The notes beneath the pieces were generated by a model. It did no database searches, had not been told where the DNA came from, and saw nothing but the letters and a program-made list of their open reading frames with translations. Shown piece after piece: positions 24,689 through 33,543 of a DNA stretch of 50,844 nucleotides. The stretch spans positions 1 through 50,844 of the forward strand of contig JANYLH010000020.1 in the NCBI GenBank assembly GCA_025357915.1. The letters run 5' to 3'. This DNA comes from Gammaproteobacteria bacterium. GTDB taxonomy: Bacteria > Pseudomonadota > Gammaproteobacteria > Steroidobacterales > Steroidobacteraceae. Both the position numbers and the translations under genes were made by a program. Each line of letters starts with the position of its first letter. Position 1 is the stretch's first letter.

Positions 24689-27594
24689 TGCGCCGGCTCC
24701 CACCGATGGCGGATGAATGGATCGACCGATCGCGGCCGCTGGCTTTCCGCTTTGAGGCTGCCGCGTACCAGGGATTCGGCGGCGATACGATTTCCTCGGC
24801 GCTGGCGGCGGCGGGTGTCATGACGGTGGGCCGCAGCTTCAAGTATCACCGGCGCCGGGGGCTCCTGTCGGCCGCGAACCACGACAGCAATGCGATTTTC
24901 CAGATTGGCCGCCGGCCCACCGTGCGCGGCGACGTGACGCCGCTCGAACCGGGGCTGGAGGTCACGGCGGTCAATACCTTTGGCGGGCTCGAGCGCGACA
25001 AGGCGCAGCTCATTGACCGGCTCGCGCCGTTCCTGCCGGTCGGGTTCTACTACAAGGCTTTTCACGGCAAGCGCCTGGCGGCACGCTGGGAGCGGCTGTT
25101 CCGTCGTCTCACCGGTCTCGGGCGTGTCGATCTGGCTGCACCGCGCGAACCGACGCCCAAACGCTATGCGTTCTGCCACGTGCTGGTGATCGGCGGCGGA
25201 CCGAGCGGCCTCAGTGCCGCGCTGGCGGCCGCTGCGGCGGGCGCGCGCGTGCTGCTGGTGGAAGAGTCTGCACAGCTCGGTGGCAGCGGCCTGCACGGCA
25301 GCGCGCTCGATCCGGCGCGCGCCGCTACCATCCGAACGCTGGTTGCGCGCGTCGCCGCCGACAAGCGCATCGACGTGTTGTGCTCGACCTACGCCGCCGG
25401 ATACTACGACGATCACTGGGTCGCGCTTGCCGAGCCCCATCGGTTGAGCAAGGTGCGCGCCCGTGCGGTCGTATTGGCCAGCGGCGCCATCGAGCAGCCG
25501 ACCGTATTCCGCAACAACGACCTGCCGGGCATCCTGCTCGCTTCGGGCGCGCAGCGCCTCCTGTATCGCTACGCGATCGCGCCAGGAAGCCGCGTGTGCG
25601 TGGTAGCGGCCAACGACCAGGCCTGTGAGGCCGCGCTCGACCTGCTCGCGCAGGGCGTGGAAGTGTGCGCCGTCATCGACCTGCGACGCGGTGCTGCAGG
25701 AGAGGCGCTGGCGCGCCTGCGCGGCGCAAAGGTCGTGATACTCGAAGGCTGGGCACCGTACGAAGCTCACGCCGGTGCGGGCGGCGCGCTAACGGCGATT
25801 ACGGTGGCGCCGCTCGGGGCCAGCCCCGGAGCAGTCGTGACCGCGCAAGCCAGACGCCTGCAATGCGACGCCGTGTTGCTGGGGACCGGCTGGGCGCCGG
25901 CGCTGCAGCTGGCCGCGCAGGCCGGCGCGCGCATCGTGTTCGACGAGTCGCTCCAGCGACACCGGGCGACCGAGCTGCCACCGGGCCTGTTCGTCGCCGG
26001 CCGCGCCGCCGGCGTAGGTGATTTCGTCGCGCGCGTGGCGCACGGTAGCCAGGCCGGGGTCCAGGCCGCGGCGGTCGCCGCCGGCACCGTTGCGGCAGGT
26101 GTCAGTGGCGGCGCGCCCGGCGACGTTGTGCCGTCGTCGTCCCATCCCTTTGCGATCATCGATCATCCGGGCGGCAAGAACTTCGTCGATTTTGACGAGG
26201 ACCTGCAGGTGCGGGACCTCGAAAATGCCGCGCAGGAGGGCTTCGACAGCGTGGAGCTGATGAAGCGCTACAGTACGGTGGGCATGGGCCCCTCGCAGGG
26301 CAAGCACTCCAACGTCAACGCCGTGCGCGTGCTGGCCCGCAAGCGCGGACTGTCGGTCGGCGAACTGGGGCTGACCACCGCGCGACCGATGTATCACCCG
26401 GTGCCATTGAAGCTGCTGGCCGGGCGGAGCTTCAATGCGGAGCGCAAGACGCCGCTCGATTCACGGCACACGGCCCTCGGGGCGGTGTGGATGCCGGCCG
26501 CCAACTGGCGCCGGCCCGAGTATTACCCGCGCCCGGGTGTGACGCGCGAGCAGTGCATCCGCGAGGAAGTGCGCGCGGTGCGCGAGCGCATCGGCCTCAT
26601 CGACGTCGGCACGCTGGGCAAGATCGAGATCTACGGCCCCGAGGCCGGAGCGTTCCTCGACCGCGTGTACGCCGGGCGCTACTCCGATCTCAAGGTTGGC
26701 ATGACCCGTTACGGGCTGATGCTGGACGAGTCGGCCACCATCATCGACGACGGCGTCATCGCCCGGCTCGGTGAGCAGCGCTATTACTTCACCACCACGA
26801 CCAGCGGCTCGGCCACCGTGTTCCGCGAACTGTTGCGCTGGAATGCGTTGTGGGGCCTGCAGTGCGCGCTGGTCAACGTGACCGGACATCGCGCGGCCGT
26901 CAATATTGCGGGGCCCAAGTCGCGCGCCGCGCTGCAGACGCTGACCAATATCGATCTGAGCGATGCGGCCTTTCCGTACCTTGCGGTACGCGAAGGGCAG
27001 GTCGCCGGCGTCGCCGCGCGGCTGATGCGTGTCGGGTTCGTCGGTGAAATCGGCTACGAAGTGCATGTCCCGTGGGCCGGGGCGGCCCGGCTGTGGGACG
27101 CGCTGATCGAGGCGGGACGGCGGGATGAGCTGCGCGCCTTTGGCGTCGAGGCGCAGCGCGTGCTGCGTCTCGAAAAGGGGCACCTCATCGTCTCCCAGGA
27201 CACCGATGGGCTCAGCAACCCGGTCGAGGCGTCGTCGATGTGGGCGGTGAAGATGCAGAAGCCTTACTTTGTCGGCCAACGGAGCCTGCGGATCCTGCAG
27301 GCCCGCGGTCCGCGCCAACTGCTCACCGGTCTGGAGATCCTGGATGGACGCCTGCCGCGCGAGAGCCACCTGATCATCGAGGCGGGCGAGATTGCCGGTC
27401 GCTTGACCAGCGTGGCACGCTCGGCGGCGCTGGGACGCAATGTCGCGCTCGCCATGCTGCGGCCGGACCTGGCGACCGTCGGCCGCGAGTTATCTATTCG
27501 CGTCGATGACGGCGCGATGGTGCGTGCGAAAGTCGTGCCGACGCCCTTCTACGACCCGGCGGGTGAGCGCCAGAAGAGCGGCGTGGCGGCATGA
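24685..27594 (+). CDS. mgdC: Sarcosine-oxidase-alpha-like subunit, probable MgdC
   Basis: The 969-aa protein shows the SoxA domain order. First is an N-terminal 2Fe-2S-ferredoxin-like fold without cluster ligands (YQGFGGDTISSALAAAGVMTVGRSFKYHRRRG, residues 25-60). Then come an NAD/FAD domain (VIGGGPSGLSAALAAAAAGARVLLVEE near 167-195, and LPPGLFVAGRAAGVGDF), a linker, and a C-terminal aminomethyltransferase-like folate domain (about 590-960, with GEIGYEVHVPWAGAARLWDAL and LEKGHLIVSQDTDGLSNP). The folate domain would capture the released C1 unit as methylene-THF. The start is ATG at 24685, overlapping the mgdB stop; the open frame upstream is not coding. Its stop overlaps the mgdD start. Confidence 0.87.
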   Translation: MMRRLPPMADEWIDRSRPLAFRFEAAAYQGFGGDTISSALAAAGVMTVGRSFKYHRRRGLLSAANHDSNAIFQIGRRPTVRGDVTPLEPGLEVTAVNTFGGLERDKAQLIDRLAPFLPVGFYYKAFHGKRLAARWERLFRRLTGLGRVDLAAPREPTPKRYAFCHVLVIGGGPSGLSAALAAAAAGARVLLVEESAQLGGSGLHGSALDPARAATIRTLVARVAADKRIDVLCSTYAAGYYDDHWVALAEPHRLSKVRARAVVLASGAIEQPTVFRNNDLPGILLASGAQRLLYRYAIAPGSRVCVVAANDQACEAALDLLAQGVEVCAVIDLRRGAAGEALARLRGAKVVILEGWAPYEAHAGAGGALTAITVAPLGASPGAVVTAQARRLQCDAVLLGTGWAPALQLAAQAGARIVFDESLQRHRATELPPGLFVAGRAAGVGDFVARVAHGSQAGVQAAAVAAGTVAAGVSGGAPGDVVPSSSHPFAIIDHPGGKNFVDFDEDLQVRDLENAAQEGFDSVELMKRYSTVGMGPSQGKHSNVNAVRVLARKRGLSVGELGLTTARPMYHPVPLKLLAGRSFNAERKTPLDSRHTALGAVWMPAANWRRPEYYPRPGVTREQCIREEVRAVRERIGLIDVGTLGKIEIYGPEAGAFLDRVYAGRYSDLKVGMTRYGLMLDESATIIDDGVIARLGEQRYYFTTTTSGSATVFRELLRWNALWGLQCALVNVTGHRAAVNIAGPKSRAALQTLTNIDLSDAAFPYLAVREGQVAGVAARLMRVGFVGEIGYEVHVPWAGAARLWDALIEAGRRDELRAFGVEAQRVLRLEKGHLIVSQDTDGLSNPVEASSMWAVKMQKPYFVGQRSLRILQARGPRQLLTGLEILDGRLPRESHLIIEAGEIAGRLTSVARSAALGRNVALAMLRPDLATVGRELSIRVDDGAMVRAKVVPTPFYDPAGERQKSGVAA

Positions 27595-28127
27595 GCGCTG
27601 TAGTGCAATGTTCGCTGGTGACCGACCGGGCGCGCACCGGCTGCAAGGGAGCCGGCGCGGCGGCGTGGCTCGCTGCACATTCGATCCCCGTGCCGCCCTC
27701 ACCGAACACCGCGGTGGCGTGGCCGGAAGGCGCCGGCCTGGTCGCCCGTCTGGGCAGCAGCGAATTCTTCATCGAGGGCAGCGCGTCCCAGATCATGGCG
27801 CTGGATACTGCGATGGCCGGCTCTCCGCCGGGCGTCTACCCCGTGCTGCGGGCCGACACCGCCTTCCTGATCGAGGGTACCGGTGTGCACGAGGTCCTGG
27901 CCCAGGTGTGCAATATCAATTTTGCGGCGCAGGAGCTGGCACGCTCGCCCGTGATCATGACGCTCATGATCGGGGTCGCGGTGCTGGTGCTGCCGGAGGC
28001 CGCTGGCGCGGCTCGTCGCTATCGCATCTGGTGCGACCCGAGCTTTGGCGAGTATCTTGGGCACGAGTTGGGCGTGATAATCGGCGCGGCCGGAGCGGAA
28101 CCAATCCGTGCTGCAGGTGTAACCTAG
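27591..28127 (+). CDS. mgdD: Sarcosine-oxidase-gamma-like subunit, probable MgdD
   Basis: This 178-aa protein overlaps the mgdC stop (ATGA) and has the divergent GcvT/SoxG-like fold: [49 protein letters not shown], and the C-terminal [22 protein letters not shown]. Gamma subunits are the least conserved part of these oxidoreductases, so identification leans on its place as fourth gene after beta, delta and alpha. It probably has a structural role in the tetramer. The intergenic gap to gmaS is 31 bp. Confidence 0.8.
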   Translation: MSAVVQCSLVTDRARTGCKGAGAAAWLAAHSIPVPPSPNTAVAWPEGAGLVARLGSSEFFIEGSASQIMALDTAMAGSPPGVYPVLRADTAFLIEGTGVHEVLAQVCNINFAAQELARSPVIMTLMIGVAVLVLPEAAGAARRYRIWCDPSFGEYLGHELGVIIGAAGAEPIRAAGVT

Positions 28128-28158
28128 TGCGAACTTCAAGAATAACAGGGGCGCAGTC

Positions 28159-29493
28159 ATGAATCTGGAACAAGCAAAGACTTTCCTGAAGCAGAACGAT
28201 GTGCGGTATGTGCTCGCGCAGTTCGTCGACATGCACGGTTCGGCCAAGGCCAAGTCGGTGCCGGTGGAACACCTCGAGATGGTGCTTACCGATGGCGCCG
28301 GCTTTGCGGGTTTCGCGCTGTGGGGCTTTGGCATGGGCCCCGAAGGCCCGGACTACATGGCCGTCGGTGACCTCAGCACGCTGTCGCTGATTCCGTGGAT
28401 GCCAGGGCACGCGCGCCTGATCTGCAACGGCACGGTGCGCGGCAAGCCCTATCCCTACTGCTCGCGGGTCGCCGCCAAGACGCAGCTGGCGCGTCTCGCC
28501 GAGCGCGGCATGACCATGTACACCGGCATCGAGCCTGAATTCATGCTGTTGTCGCGCGCGGCCGACGGCACGCTCGGCCCTTCAGACCCTACCGATACGC
28601 TGGAAAAACCCTGTTATGATTACAAGGGCCTGTCGCGCGCCACGCCCTGCCTCGACGAGATGGTTAGCTCGCTCCGCAAGGTGGGGATCGACGTCTACCA
28701 GATCGATCACGAGGACGGCAACGGCCAGTTCGAGATCAACTTCACCTACGCCGACGCGCTCAAGTCCGCCGACAACTTCACCTTCGTCAAGATGGCGGCC
28801 AGTGAAATCGCGCGCAAGCACGGCATGATTGCCACCTTCATGCCCAAGCCGTTCTCGAACCGCACCGGGAGCGGGGCGCATTTCCACGTCTCGGTAGGCA
28901 ACGCGACTACGAAGAACCTGTTCTTCGACGAGTCCGACCGCAACAAGTTGGGCCTGTCGCAGATGGGCTATCACTTCCTCGGTGGCCTGCTGGAGCACGC
29001 CAGCGCGCTGGCCGCCATCGCAGCGCCGACGGTCAATTCCTACAAGCGCCTGGTGGTGGGCCGTGCGCTGTCCGGTGCGACCTGGGCCCCGGCCTACATC
29101 GCCTACGGCGACAACAACCGCACGGCCTGCGTGCGCATCCCTTACGGCCGGCTCGAAGTGCGGCTGCCCGATTCCGGTTGCAATGCCTACCTGGTGACGG
29201 CGGCGATCGTCGCGGCTGGTCTCGACGGGATCGATCGCAAACTCGACCCGGGCCCGCCGCGCAACGTCAATCTCTACGAGTACTCGCCCGAGAAAATTGC
29301 GGCCGAAGGCATTCGCCTGCTGCCGCAATCGCTGCAGGAGGCGATCACGGCCCTCGAGGGCGATGCCGTGATGCGTGATGCGCTGGGCGCGGGCCTCGCG
29401 GCCGAGTTCATCCGCGTCAAGAAAATGGAATGGACCGAGTATTGCCGGCATGTCTCCGATTGGGAATCGCGCCGCTACCTGGAATTCTTCTAA
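28159..29493 (+). CDS. gmaS: Gamma-glutamylmethylamide synthetase-type glutamine synthetase homologue
   Basis: The 444-aa protein belongs to the GlnA fold. It has an N-terminal beta-grasp ([29 protein letters not shown]), the metal-binding [52 protein letters not shown] and the catalytic-loop-like [20 protein letters not shown]. It resembles the GlnT/GmaS group, which joins glutamate and methylamine with ATP to gamma-glutamylmethylamide, rather than housekeeping GlnA: it is shorter and lacks an obvious adenylylation-site loop. AGGGGC lies about 7 bp before the ATG. Its position between mgdABCD and mgsABC supports GmaS. A glutamine synthetase or other amine ligase cannot be excluded without assay. 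Confidence 0.85.
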   Translation: MNLEQAKTFLKQNDVRYVLAQFVDMHGSAKAKSVPVEHLEMVLTDGAGFAGFALWGFGMGPEGPDYMAVGDLSTLSLIPWMPGHARLICNGTVRGKPYPYCSRVAAKTQLARLAERGMTMYTGIEPEFMLLSRAADGTLGPSDPTDTLEKPCYDYKGLSRATPCLDEMVSSLRKVGIDVYQIDHEDGNGQFEINFTYADALKSADNFTFVKMAASEIARKHGMIATFMPKPFSNRTGSGAHFHVSVGNATTKNLFFDESDRNKLGLSQMGYHFLGGLLEHASALAAIAAPTVNSYKRLVVGRALSGATWAPAYIAYGDNNRTACVRIPYGRLEVRLPDSGCNAYLVTAAIVAAGLDGIDRKLDPGPPRNVNLYEYSPEKIAAEGIRLLPQSLQEAITALEGDAVMRDALGAGLAAEFIRVKKMEWTEYCRHVSDWESRRYLEFF

Positions 29494-29518
29494 ACCGTCG
29501 CTACTTCTGGAGAAGCTC

Positions 29519-30439
29519 ATGTGCGGCATCGTCGGCTTGTTGGTCAAGAACCCGGAACTGCGCGATCGGCTCGGCGAGCTGATGGTGCCGATGCTGATCG
29601 GCATGACCGACCGCGGCCCGGATTCGGCGGGCCTGGCGGTGTTCTCCGAGCCGGTGGAGGCCCCGGCGCACAAAATGAGCCTGTACGTGCCCCCGCCGCC
29701 GGGGGTCGACGCTGACGCGTCCAGCTACGACTGGTCTGGCATGCTGGTGGAACTGCGCGCCGGGGTGGCGCACGACCATCACCTCTCCAGCATGGCCAGC
29801 CACGCGATCCTGACCACGGCAGCCGATCCGGTAGCCGTGACGGCCTGGCTGCGCGAGCACGCGCCGCGCGTGCACGTGCTCTCGGTTGGCACCTCGATCG
29901 ATCTGTACAAGGACATCGGCTCCCCGGCCTCGATCGCGCAGCGCTACAGCTTCAACACGCTGCGCGGCACGCACCTGGTCGGGCACACGCGCATGGCGAC
30001 CGAATCCGCGGTGACCCCGGCGCACGCGCATCCATTTACCGCCGGGCACGATTTCTGCCTGGTGCACAACGGCTCGTTATCGAACCCGCATCTGGTGCGG
30101 CGCAAGCTCGAGCCGCTCGGCATTCACTTCGATACCGACAATGACACGGAAGCCGCCTGCCGCTTCTTCGAGTGGCGCATGCGCGAGGGCGACGACCTGG
30201 TCAGCGCCGTGCACCGCGGCTTCGAGGAACTCGACGGGTTCTATACCTTCCTCATGGGCACCGACCAGCAGCTGCTCATCGTGCGCGACGCGTTTTCCTG
30301 CAAGCCGGCAGTAGTCGCGGAAACGGACGAATACGTGGCGATCGCCTCCGAGTTCCGCTCGCTCGCGCACCTGCCCGGCATCCGCCACGCCTCGGTTTTT
30401 GAGCCCAAGCCCCAGGAGGTGTACTCATGGCGCGTGTGA
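29519..30439 (+). CDS. mgsA: Class II glutamine amidotransferase, probable N-methylglutamate synthase subunit A
   Basis: The 306-aa protein begins MCGIVGLLV, with Cys2 as the N-terminal nucleophile after methionine removal. It has the class II amidotransferase motifs MTDRGPDSAGLAVF, LVGHTRMATESAVTPAHAHPF and LVHNGSLSNP, and the later TDNDTEAACRFFEW. In the N-methylglutamate pathway this module releases methylamine or ammonia from the amide and channels it to the synthase. The ATG at 29519 is fixed by the need for Cys2 and by CTGGAGAAG upstream; the longer frame is not credible. The stop overlaps mgsB by 13 bp. Confidence 0.9.
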   Translation: MCGIVGLLVKNPELRDRLGELMVPMLIGMTDRGPDSAGLAVFSEPVEAPAHKMSLYVPPPPGVDADASSYDWSGMLVELRAGVAHDHHLSSMASHAILTTAADPVAVTAWLREHAPRVHVLSVGTSIDLYKDIGSPASIAQRYSFNTLRGTHLVGHTRMATESAVTPAHAHPFTAGHDFCLVHNGSLSNPHLVRRKLEPLGIHFDTDNDTEAACRFFEWRMREGDDLVSAVHRGFEELDGFYTFLMGTDQQLLIVRDAFSCKPAVVAETDEYVAIASEFRSLAHLPGIRHASVFEPKPQEVYSWRV

Positions 30440-31149
30440 CAACCAAGCCCGCCAGCGCGGGCAATTCGCGGGAATTCGATCTCGCCAACGTGGCGCTGCG
30501 CGAGGTCAATCGCTTCCTGCACCAGGACGCCGCGAACGAGGGCGTTGCACAGGTGCGCGTGCTGAACCCCGACGGCGCCCATTCGGTGGCCTGCGGCCTC
30601 AATGCCGAGCTCGAGGTCGAAGTTGACGGGAACGTCGGCTATTACCTCGCTGGCATGAACAAGCTCGCGCGCGTTACGGTCAACGGCAATGCCGGGCCCG
30701 GGGCCGCCGAGAACATGATGTCGGGCCTGGTGCGGGTGCGCGGCTATGCCTCGACCGGCGCCGGGGCGTCCGCGCATGGCGGCTGCCTGGTGATTGAGGG
30801 CGACGCCTCGCTCCGCTGCGGCATCTCGCTCAAGGGCGGCGATATCGTGGTGGGCGGGAGTGTGGGCAGTTTCTCGGCGTTCATGGCGCAGGCCGGGCGC
30901 ATCGTGATCTGCGGCGATGCCGGGGATGCGCTCGGCGACTCGCTCTACGAGGCCGTCATCTACATCCGCGGCGATGTGCGCTCACTCGGCGCCGACGCGC
31001 GTTTCGAGCCCATGACCGACCAGGACCTCGCGGCCGTGAAGGAACTGCTGACGACGGCCGGTTTCAAGCATGCGCCGGGCGAGTTCCGCCGTATCGCCTC
31101 GGCGAAATCGCTCTACCACTGGAACGCTGACGCGAATCAGGAGTACTGA
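30427..31149 (+). CDS. mgsB: GXGXG-domain protein (glutamate synthase alpha-like), probable MgsB
   Basis: The 240-aa protein is the beta-helical GXGXG domain of glutamate synthase as a separate polypeptide. It has repeated Gly-rich turns in VNGNAGPGAAENMMSGLVRVRGYASTGAGASAHGGCLVIEG, LKGGDIVVGGSVGSFSAFMAQAGRIVICGDAGDALGDSLYEAVIYIRGDV. In full-length glutamate synthase this domain is structural. The split into three proteins (amidotransferase, GXGXG, FMN domain) is the arrangement of MgsABC and related archaeal-type synthases. It overlaps mgsA by 13 bp and ends 2 bp before mgsC. Confidence 0.88.
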   Translation: MARVTTKPASAGNSREFDLANVALREVNRFLHQDAANEGVAQVRVLNPDGAHSVACGLNAELEVEVDGNVGYYLAGMNKLARVTVNGNAGPGAAENMMSGLVRVRGYASTGAGASAHGGCLVIEGDASLRCGISLKGGDIVVGGSVGSFSAFMAQAGRIVICGDAGDALGDSLYEAVIYIRGDVRSLGADARFEPMTDQDLAAVKELLTTAGFKHAPGEFRRIASAKSLYHWNADANQEY

Positions 31150-31151
31150 AC

Positions 31152-32552
31152 ATGGCTGCACACCAAGCAGACGCCGCTGCCGCCGGCGCGCCGCCGCACC
31201 GACTGCGTACCGAGGAATCCTGGGGTTACGACCGTCGCAACATCGACTATATCCAGCACGCGGCGGCGACCGGACTCTACGAAATCCGCGGCATGGGCGC
31301 GAAGCGCCACCTGCCGCATTTTGACGACCTGTTGTTCCTGGGCGCCTCGCTCTCGCGCTACCCGCTCGAGGGTTACCGCGAACGGTGTTCGACCAGGACC
31401 ATACTCGGCACGCGCTACGCAAAGCGCCCGATCGAACTCGCCATGCCGATCACCATTGCCGGCATGAGCTTCGGGTCGCTCTCGGCGCGCGTCAAGGAGG
31501 CGCTGGGACGGGCGGCGACCGAAGCGGGCACCTCGACCACGACCGGCGATGGCGGCATGACCGAGGAGGAGCGCCGCTCGTCCAAGACGCTGGTGTACCA
31601 GTGCCTGCCCTCGCGCTATGGCTTCAACCCGGACGATGTGCGGCGCGCCGATGCGATCGAAATCGTGATCGGGCAGGGCGCCAAGCCCGGGGGCGGCGGC
31701 ATGCTGCTTGGGCAGAAGGTCAACCCCAGGGTCGCGGCGATGCGCACGCTCCCGGCAGGGATCGACCAGCGCTCGGCCTGTCGCCATCCGGACTGGACCG
31801 GCCCCGACGACCTGGTCATCAAGATCCAGGAACTGCGCGAAATCACGGACTGGGAAAAGCCCATATACGTGAAGATCGGCGCGACGCGCGTGTTCAACGA
31901 TGTGAAGCTGTGTGTGCATGCGGGCGCGGACGTCATCGTCGTCGACGGCATGCAGGGCGGTACGGCGGCCACGCAGACCGTGTTCATCGAGCACATCGGC
32001 ATCCCGACGCTTGCGGCTGTACGGCAGGCTGTCGACGCCCTGGAAGACCTGAACATGCGCGGCAAAGTGCAGCTGGTTGTCTCCGGGGGCATCCGCAGCG
32101 GCGCCGATATCGCCAAGGCGCTCGCCATGGGCGCCGATGCCGTGGCGATCGGCCAGGGCATGCTCGTGGCGCTGGGCTGCAACAGCGAGAGCTGGGTCAG
32201 GCCTGATGGCCGCCATGTGTCCGCGGTAGCCGACTACGCGACGCTTGGGACCGCGCCCGGCTACTGCCACCACTGCCACACGGGCAGGTGCCCGGTCGGC
32301 CTTACGACCCAGGACGCGGCGCTCGAGCTGCGGCTCGAGCCGGCCATCGGCGCGCGCCGCGTGCGCAATTACCTGAAGACGCTCAACATGGAATTGGCCA
32401 CCGTGGCGCGCGCCTGCGGCAAGCAGGACGTGCACCACCTGGAGAAAGAGGACCTGGTGGCCCTCACGGTCGAGGCGGCGGCCATGGCGGGTGTGCCGCT
32501 CGCAGGCACTTCCTGGATTCCGGGGGTGGCGCGGCGGCCGGAGGGTGACTGA
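31152..32552 (+). CDS. mgsC: FMN/Fe-S glutamate synthase domain protein, probable MgsC
   Basis: The 466-aa protein is the catalytic FMN-barrel domain of glutamate synthase. It has PITIAGMSFGSLSARVKEALGRAATEAGTSTTTGDGGM, IGQGAKPGGGGMLLGQKV, a phosphate-binding VSGGIRSGADIAKALAMGADAVAIG, and a cysteine cluster YCHHCHTGRCPVGLTTQ (C-x2-C-x4-C) that would hold the 3Fe-4S centre. In the pathway it reductively joins the amine to 2-oxoglutarate, giving N-methylglutamate. It follows mgsB with a 2-bp gap. After it the operon has an 88-bp gap before the small membrane-protein genes. Confidence 0.9.
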   Translation: MAAHQADAAAAGAPPHRLRTEESWGYDRRNIDYIQHAAATGLYEIRGMGAKRHLPHFDDLLFLGASLSRYPLEGYRERCSTRTILGTRYAKRPIELAMPITIAGMSFGSLSARVKEALGRAATEAGTSTTTGDGGMTEEERRSSKTLVYQCLPSRYGFNPDDVRRADAIEIVIGQGAKPGGGGMLLGQKVNPRVAAMRTLPAGIDQRSACRHPDWTGPDDLVIKIQELREITDWEKPIYVKIGATRVFNDVKLCVHAGADVIVVDGMQGGTAATQTVFIEHIGIPTLAAVRQAVDALEDLNMRGKVQLVVSGGIRSGADIAKALAMGADAVAIGQGMLVALGCNSESWVRPDGRHVSAVADYATLGTAPGYCHHCHTGRCPVGLTTQDAALELRLEPAIGARRVRNYLKTLNMELATVARACGKQDVHHLEKEDLVALTVEAAAMAGVPLAGTSWIPGVARRPEGD

Positions 32553-32557
32553 GCTTC

Positions 32558-32594
32558 TTGACTTTTCGGTGGCCCGGGAGTCTCATTGGCCAAT
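32558..32594 (+). promoter_or_regulatory. Candidate internal promoter and palindrome before the membrane-protein genes
   Basis: TTGACT (32558-32563), a 17-bp gap and TCTCAT (32581-32586) form a plausible sigma-70 promoter. ATTGGCCAAT (32585-32594), a perfect 10-bp palindrome, overlaps its -10. AT-rich AATAAATAAAATT follows, unusual for this GC-rich region. Together they suggest that the small membrane proteins and the permease can be expressed separately from the enzymes. No experimental support. Confidence 0.35.
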
Positions 32595-32640
32595 AAATAA
32601 AATTGCCTCGCAGTTAAACAAAGAATTCAGGGGGGGCGCG

Positions 32641-32925
32641 ATGTCAGAACTCGACGATCGTATCGAAGCCATGTATCGCGGCGACAAGCGCGCCGCCTGG
32701 GTGCTGATCATCGCCCTGTGGGTGGCGCTGTTGTCGGTGCTGTTGCTGTCTTGGCCGCATATTCCCGACGCCACGGTACGCATGGTCTGCGCACTGGGCG
32801 CGGCGGCGGTGCTGATCTTCAACACCGCCTCAATGCTCGCAATGCTGAATCACTACGCCGAGGACAAGAAGTTCATCTACGAACTCGACATCCTTGGCCT
32901 CGATGAGATGAAAAAGAAACGTTAA
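32641..32925 (+). CDS. Small membrane protein, two predicted helices (94 aa)
   Basis: I do not recognise this family. The protein starts MSELDDRIEAMYRGDKRAAWVL, then has two hydrophobic helices (about residues 18-38 and 47-68), and a charged end, HYAEDKKFIYELDILGLDEMKKKR, that would face the cytoplasm. GGGGGG lies about 5 bp before the ATG at 32641; the frame is open further upstream but overlaps mgsC. It is the first of three small membrane-protein genes between mgsC and the permease, spaced 14 and 38 bp. It could be an accessory subunit of the permease or an electron-transfer anchor for the dehydrogenase; both are inference. Confidence 0.8.
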   Translation: MSELDDRIEAMYRGDKRAAWVLIIALWVALLSVLLLSWPHIPDATVRMVCALGAAAVLIFNTASMLAMLNHYAEDKKFIYELDILGLDEMKKKR

Positions 32926-32939
32926 CGGGGGAGCAGCGC

Positions 32940-33320
32940 ATGGCGAAGTACACACCTCCGGAGCAGTCCAGGGCGCTCCAGATCGTCGACATCATCTTTC
33001 TGCTGGTCGCCATATTCGTGGCGCTGTGGCTGCCGCTGAAGATGAAGCTTGCCGGTGCCGCCAAGGAAATCGACAAGATCGACAACCCGACCTGGGAAAA
33101 TCTCAAGCAGTCGCCGGCGCAGGTCGTGCAGTGGGAAAAACTTGGCTTTGACCCGGCCAAGGCGCACGACGTGATACAGAGTCACTTCCACTACAACATC
33201 GACTGGACGGCGCTCATCGTCATGACTGTGGTGCTGGTAGGGTATTTCGTCTTTCTGTTCAAGGCATCGGACCGCGAATACCGCGAAGTCATCGACGAGA
33301 AATTCGGCAGCAACAAGTAG
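32940..33320 (+). CDS. Small membrane protein, two predicted helices (126 aa)
   Basis: Unrecognised family. One hydrophobic segment is near residues 15-35 (VDIIFLLVAIFVALWLPLKM) and another near 88-108 (IDWTALIVMTVVLVGYFVFLF). The intervening loop of about 50 residues has NPTWENLKQSPAQVVQWEKLGFDPAKAHDVIQSHFHYN. If both ends are cytoplasmic, this His- and Trp-containing loop faces the periplasm. The charged C-terminus is KASDREYREVIDEKFGSNK. GGGGAG stands about 7 bp before the ATG. It is cotranscribed with its neighbours by spacing. No heme or metal motif of a known type is seen. Confidence 0.8.
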   Translation: MAKYTPPEQSRALQIVDIIFLLVAIFVALWLPLKMKLAGAAKEIDKIDNPTWENLKQSPAQVVQWEKLGFDPAKAHDVIQSHFHYNIDWTALIVMTVVLVGYFVFLFKASDREYREVIDEKFGSNK

Positions 33321-33358
33321 ACGGTTGCGGCAACTGGTTTTCTCTGGGGGGTATGTTC

Positions 33359-33526
33359 ATGTCCATCTGGAATCTGCTTGCAGACCTTTCCTGGTTGATC
33401 TCCGCGGTCATCGCGGTCTGGCTGGTCTTCGACTGGCTCAAGACCGACCGCAGCTATTCCGAACAGCAACTGACTTCATCGCGCGAAGGCGAGATCGAAG
33501 CGGTATCCGAAAAACACAAAGTCTAG
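33359..33526 (+). CDS. Very small single-helix membrane protein (55 aa)
   Basis: A 55-codon frame from ATG at 33359 to TAG at 33526. The product starts MSIWNLLADLSWLISAVIAV, with one hydrophobic helix (about residues 4-27) rich in Trp, then FDWLKTDRSYSEQQL and a charged tail ending EKHKV. CTGGGGGG lies 7 bp before this ATG; the in-frame ATG at 33353 is too close to it. It fills the otherwise empty 223-bp gap between the 126-aa gene and the permease and keeps the same codon style. Small single-helix proteins of this type often stabilise transporters or membrane enzymes; no family recognised. Confidence 0.75.
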   Translation: MSIWNLLADLSWLISAVIAVWLVFDWLKTDRSYSEQQLTSSREGEIEAVSEKHKV

Positions 33527-33543
33527 TCCGGGAGTAGTCGAAC

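Noticed and set aside
23178-28127. Plain sarcosine oxidase SoxBDAG
   Set aside because: Not excluded, but gmaS and split glutamate-synthase genes in the same operon fit N-methylglutamate dehydrogenase better, and the delta subunit lacks CPxCG.
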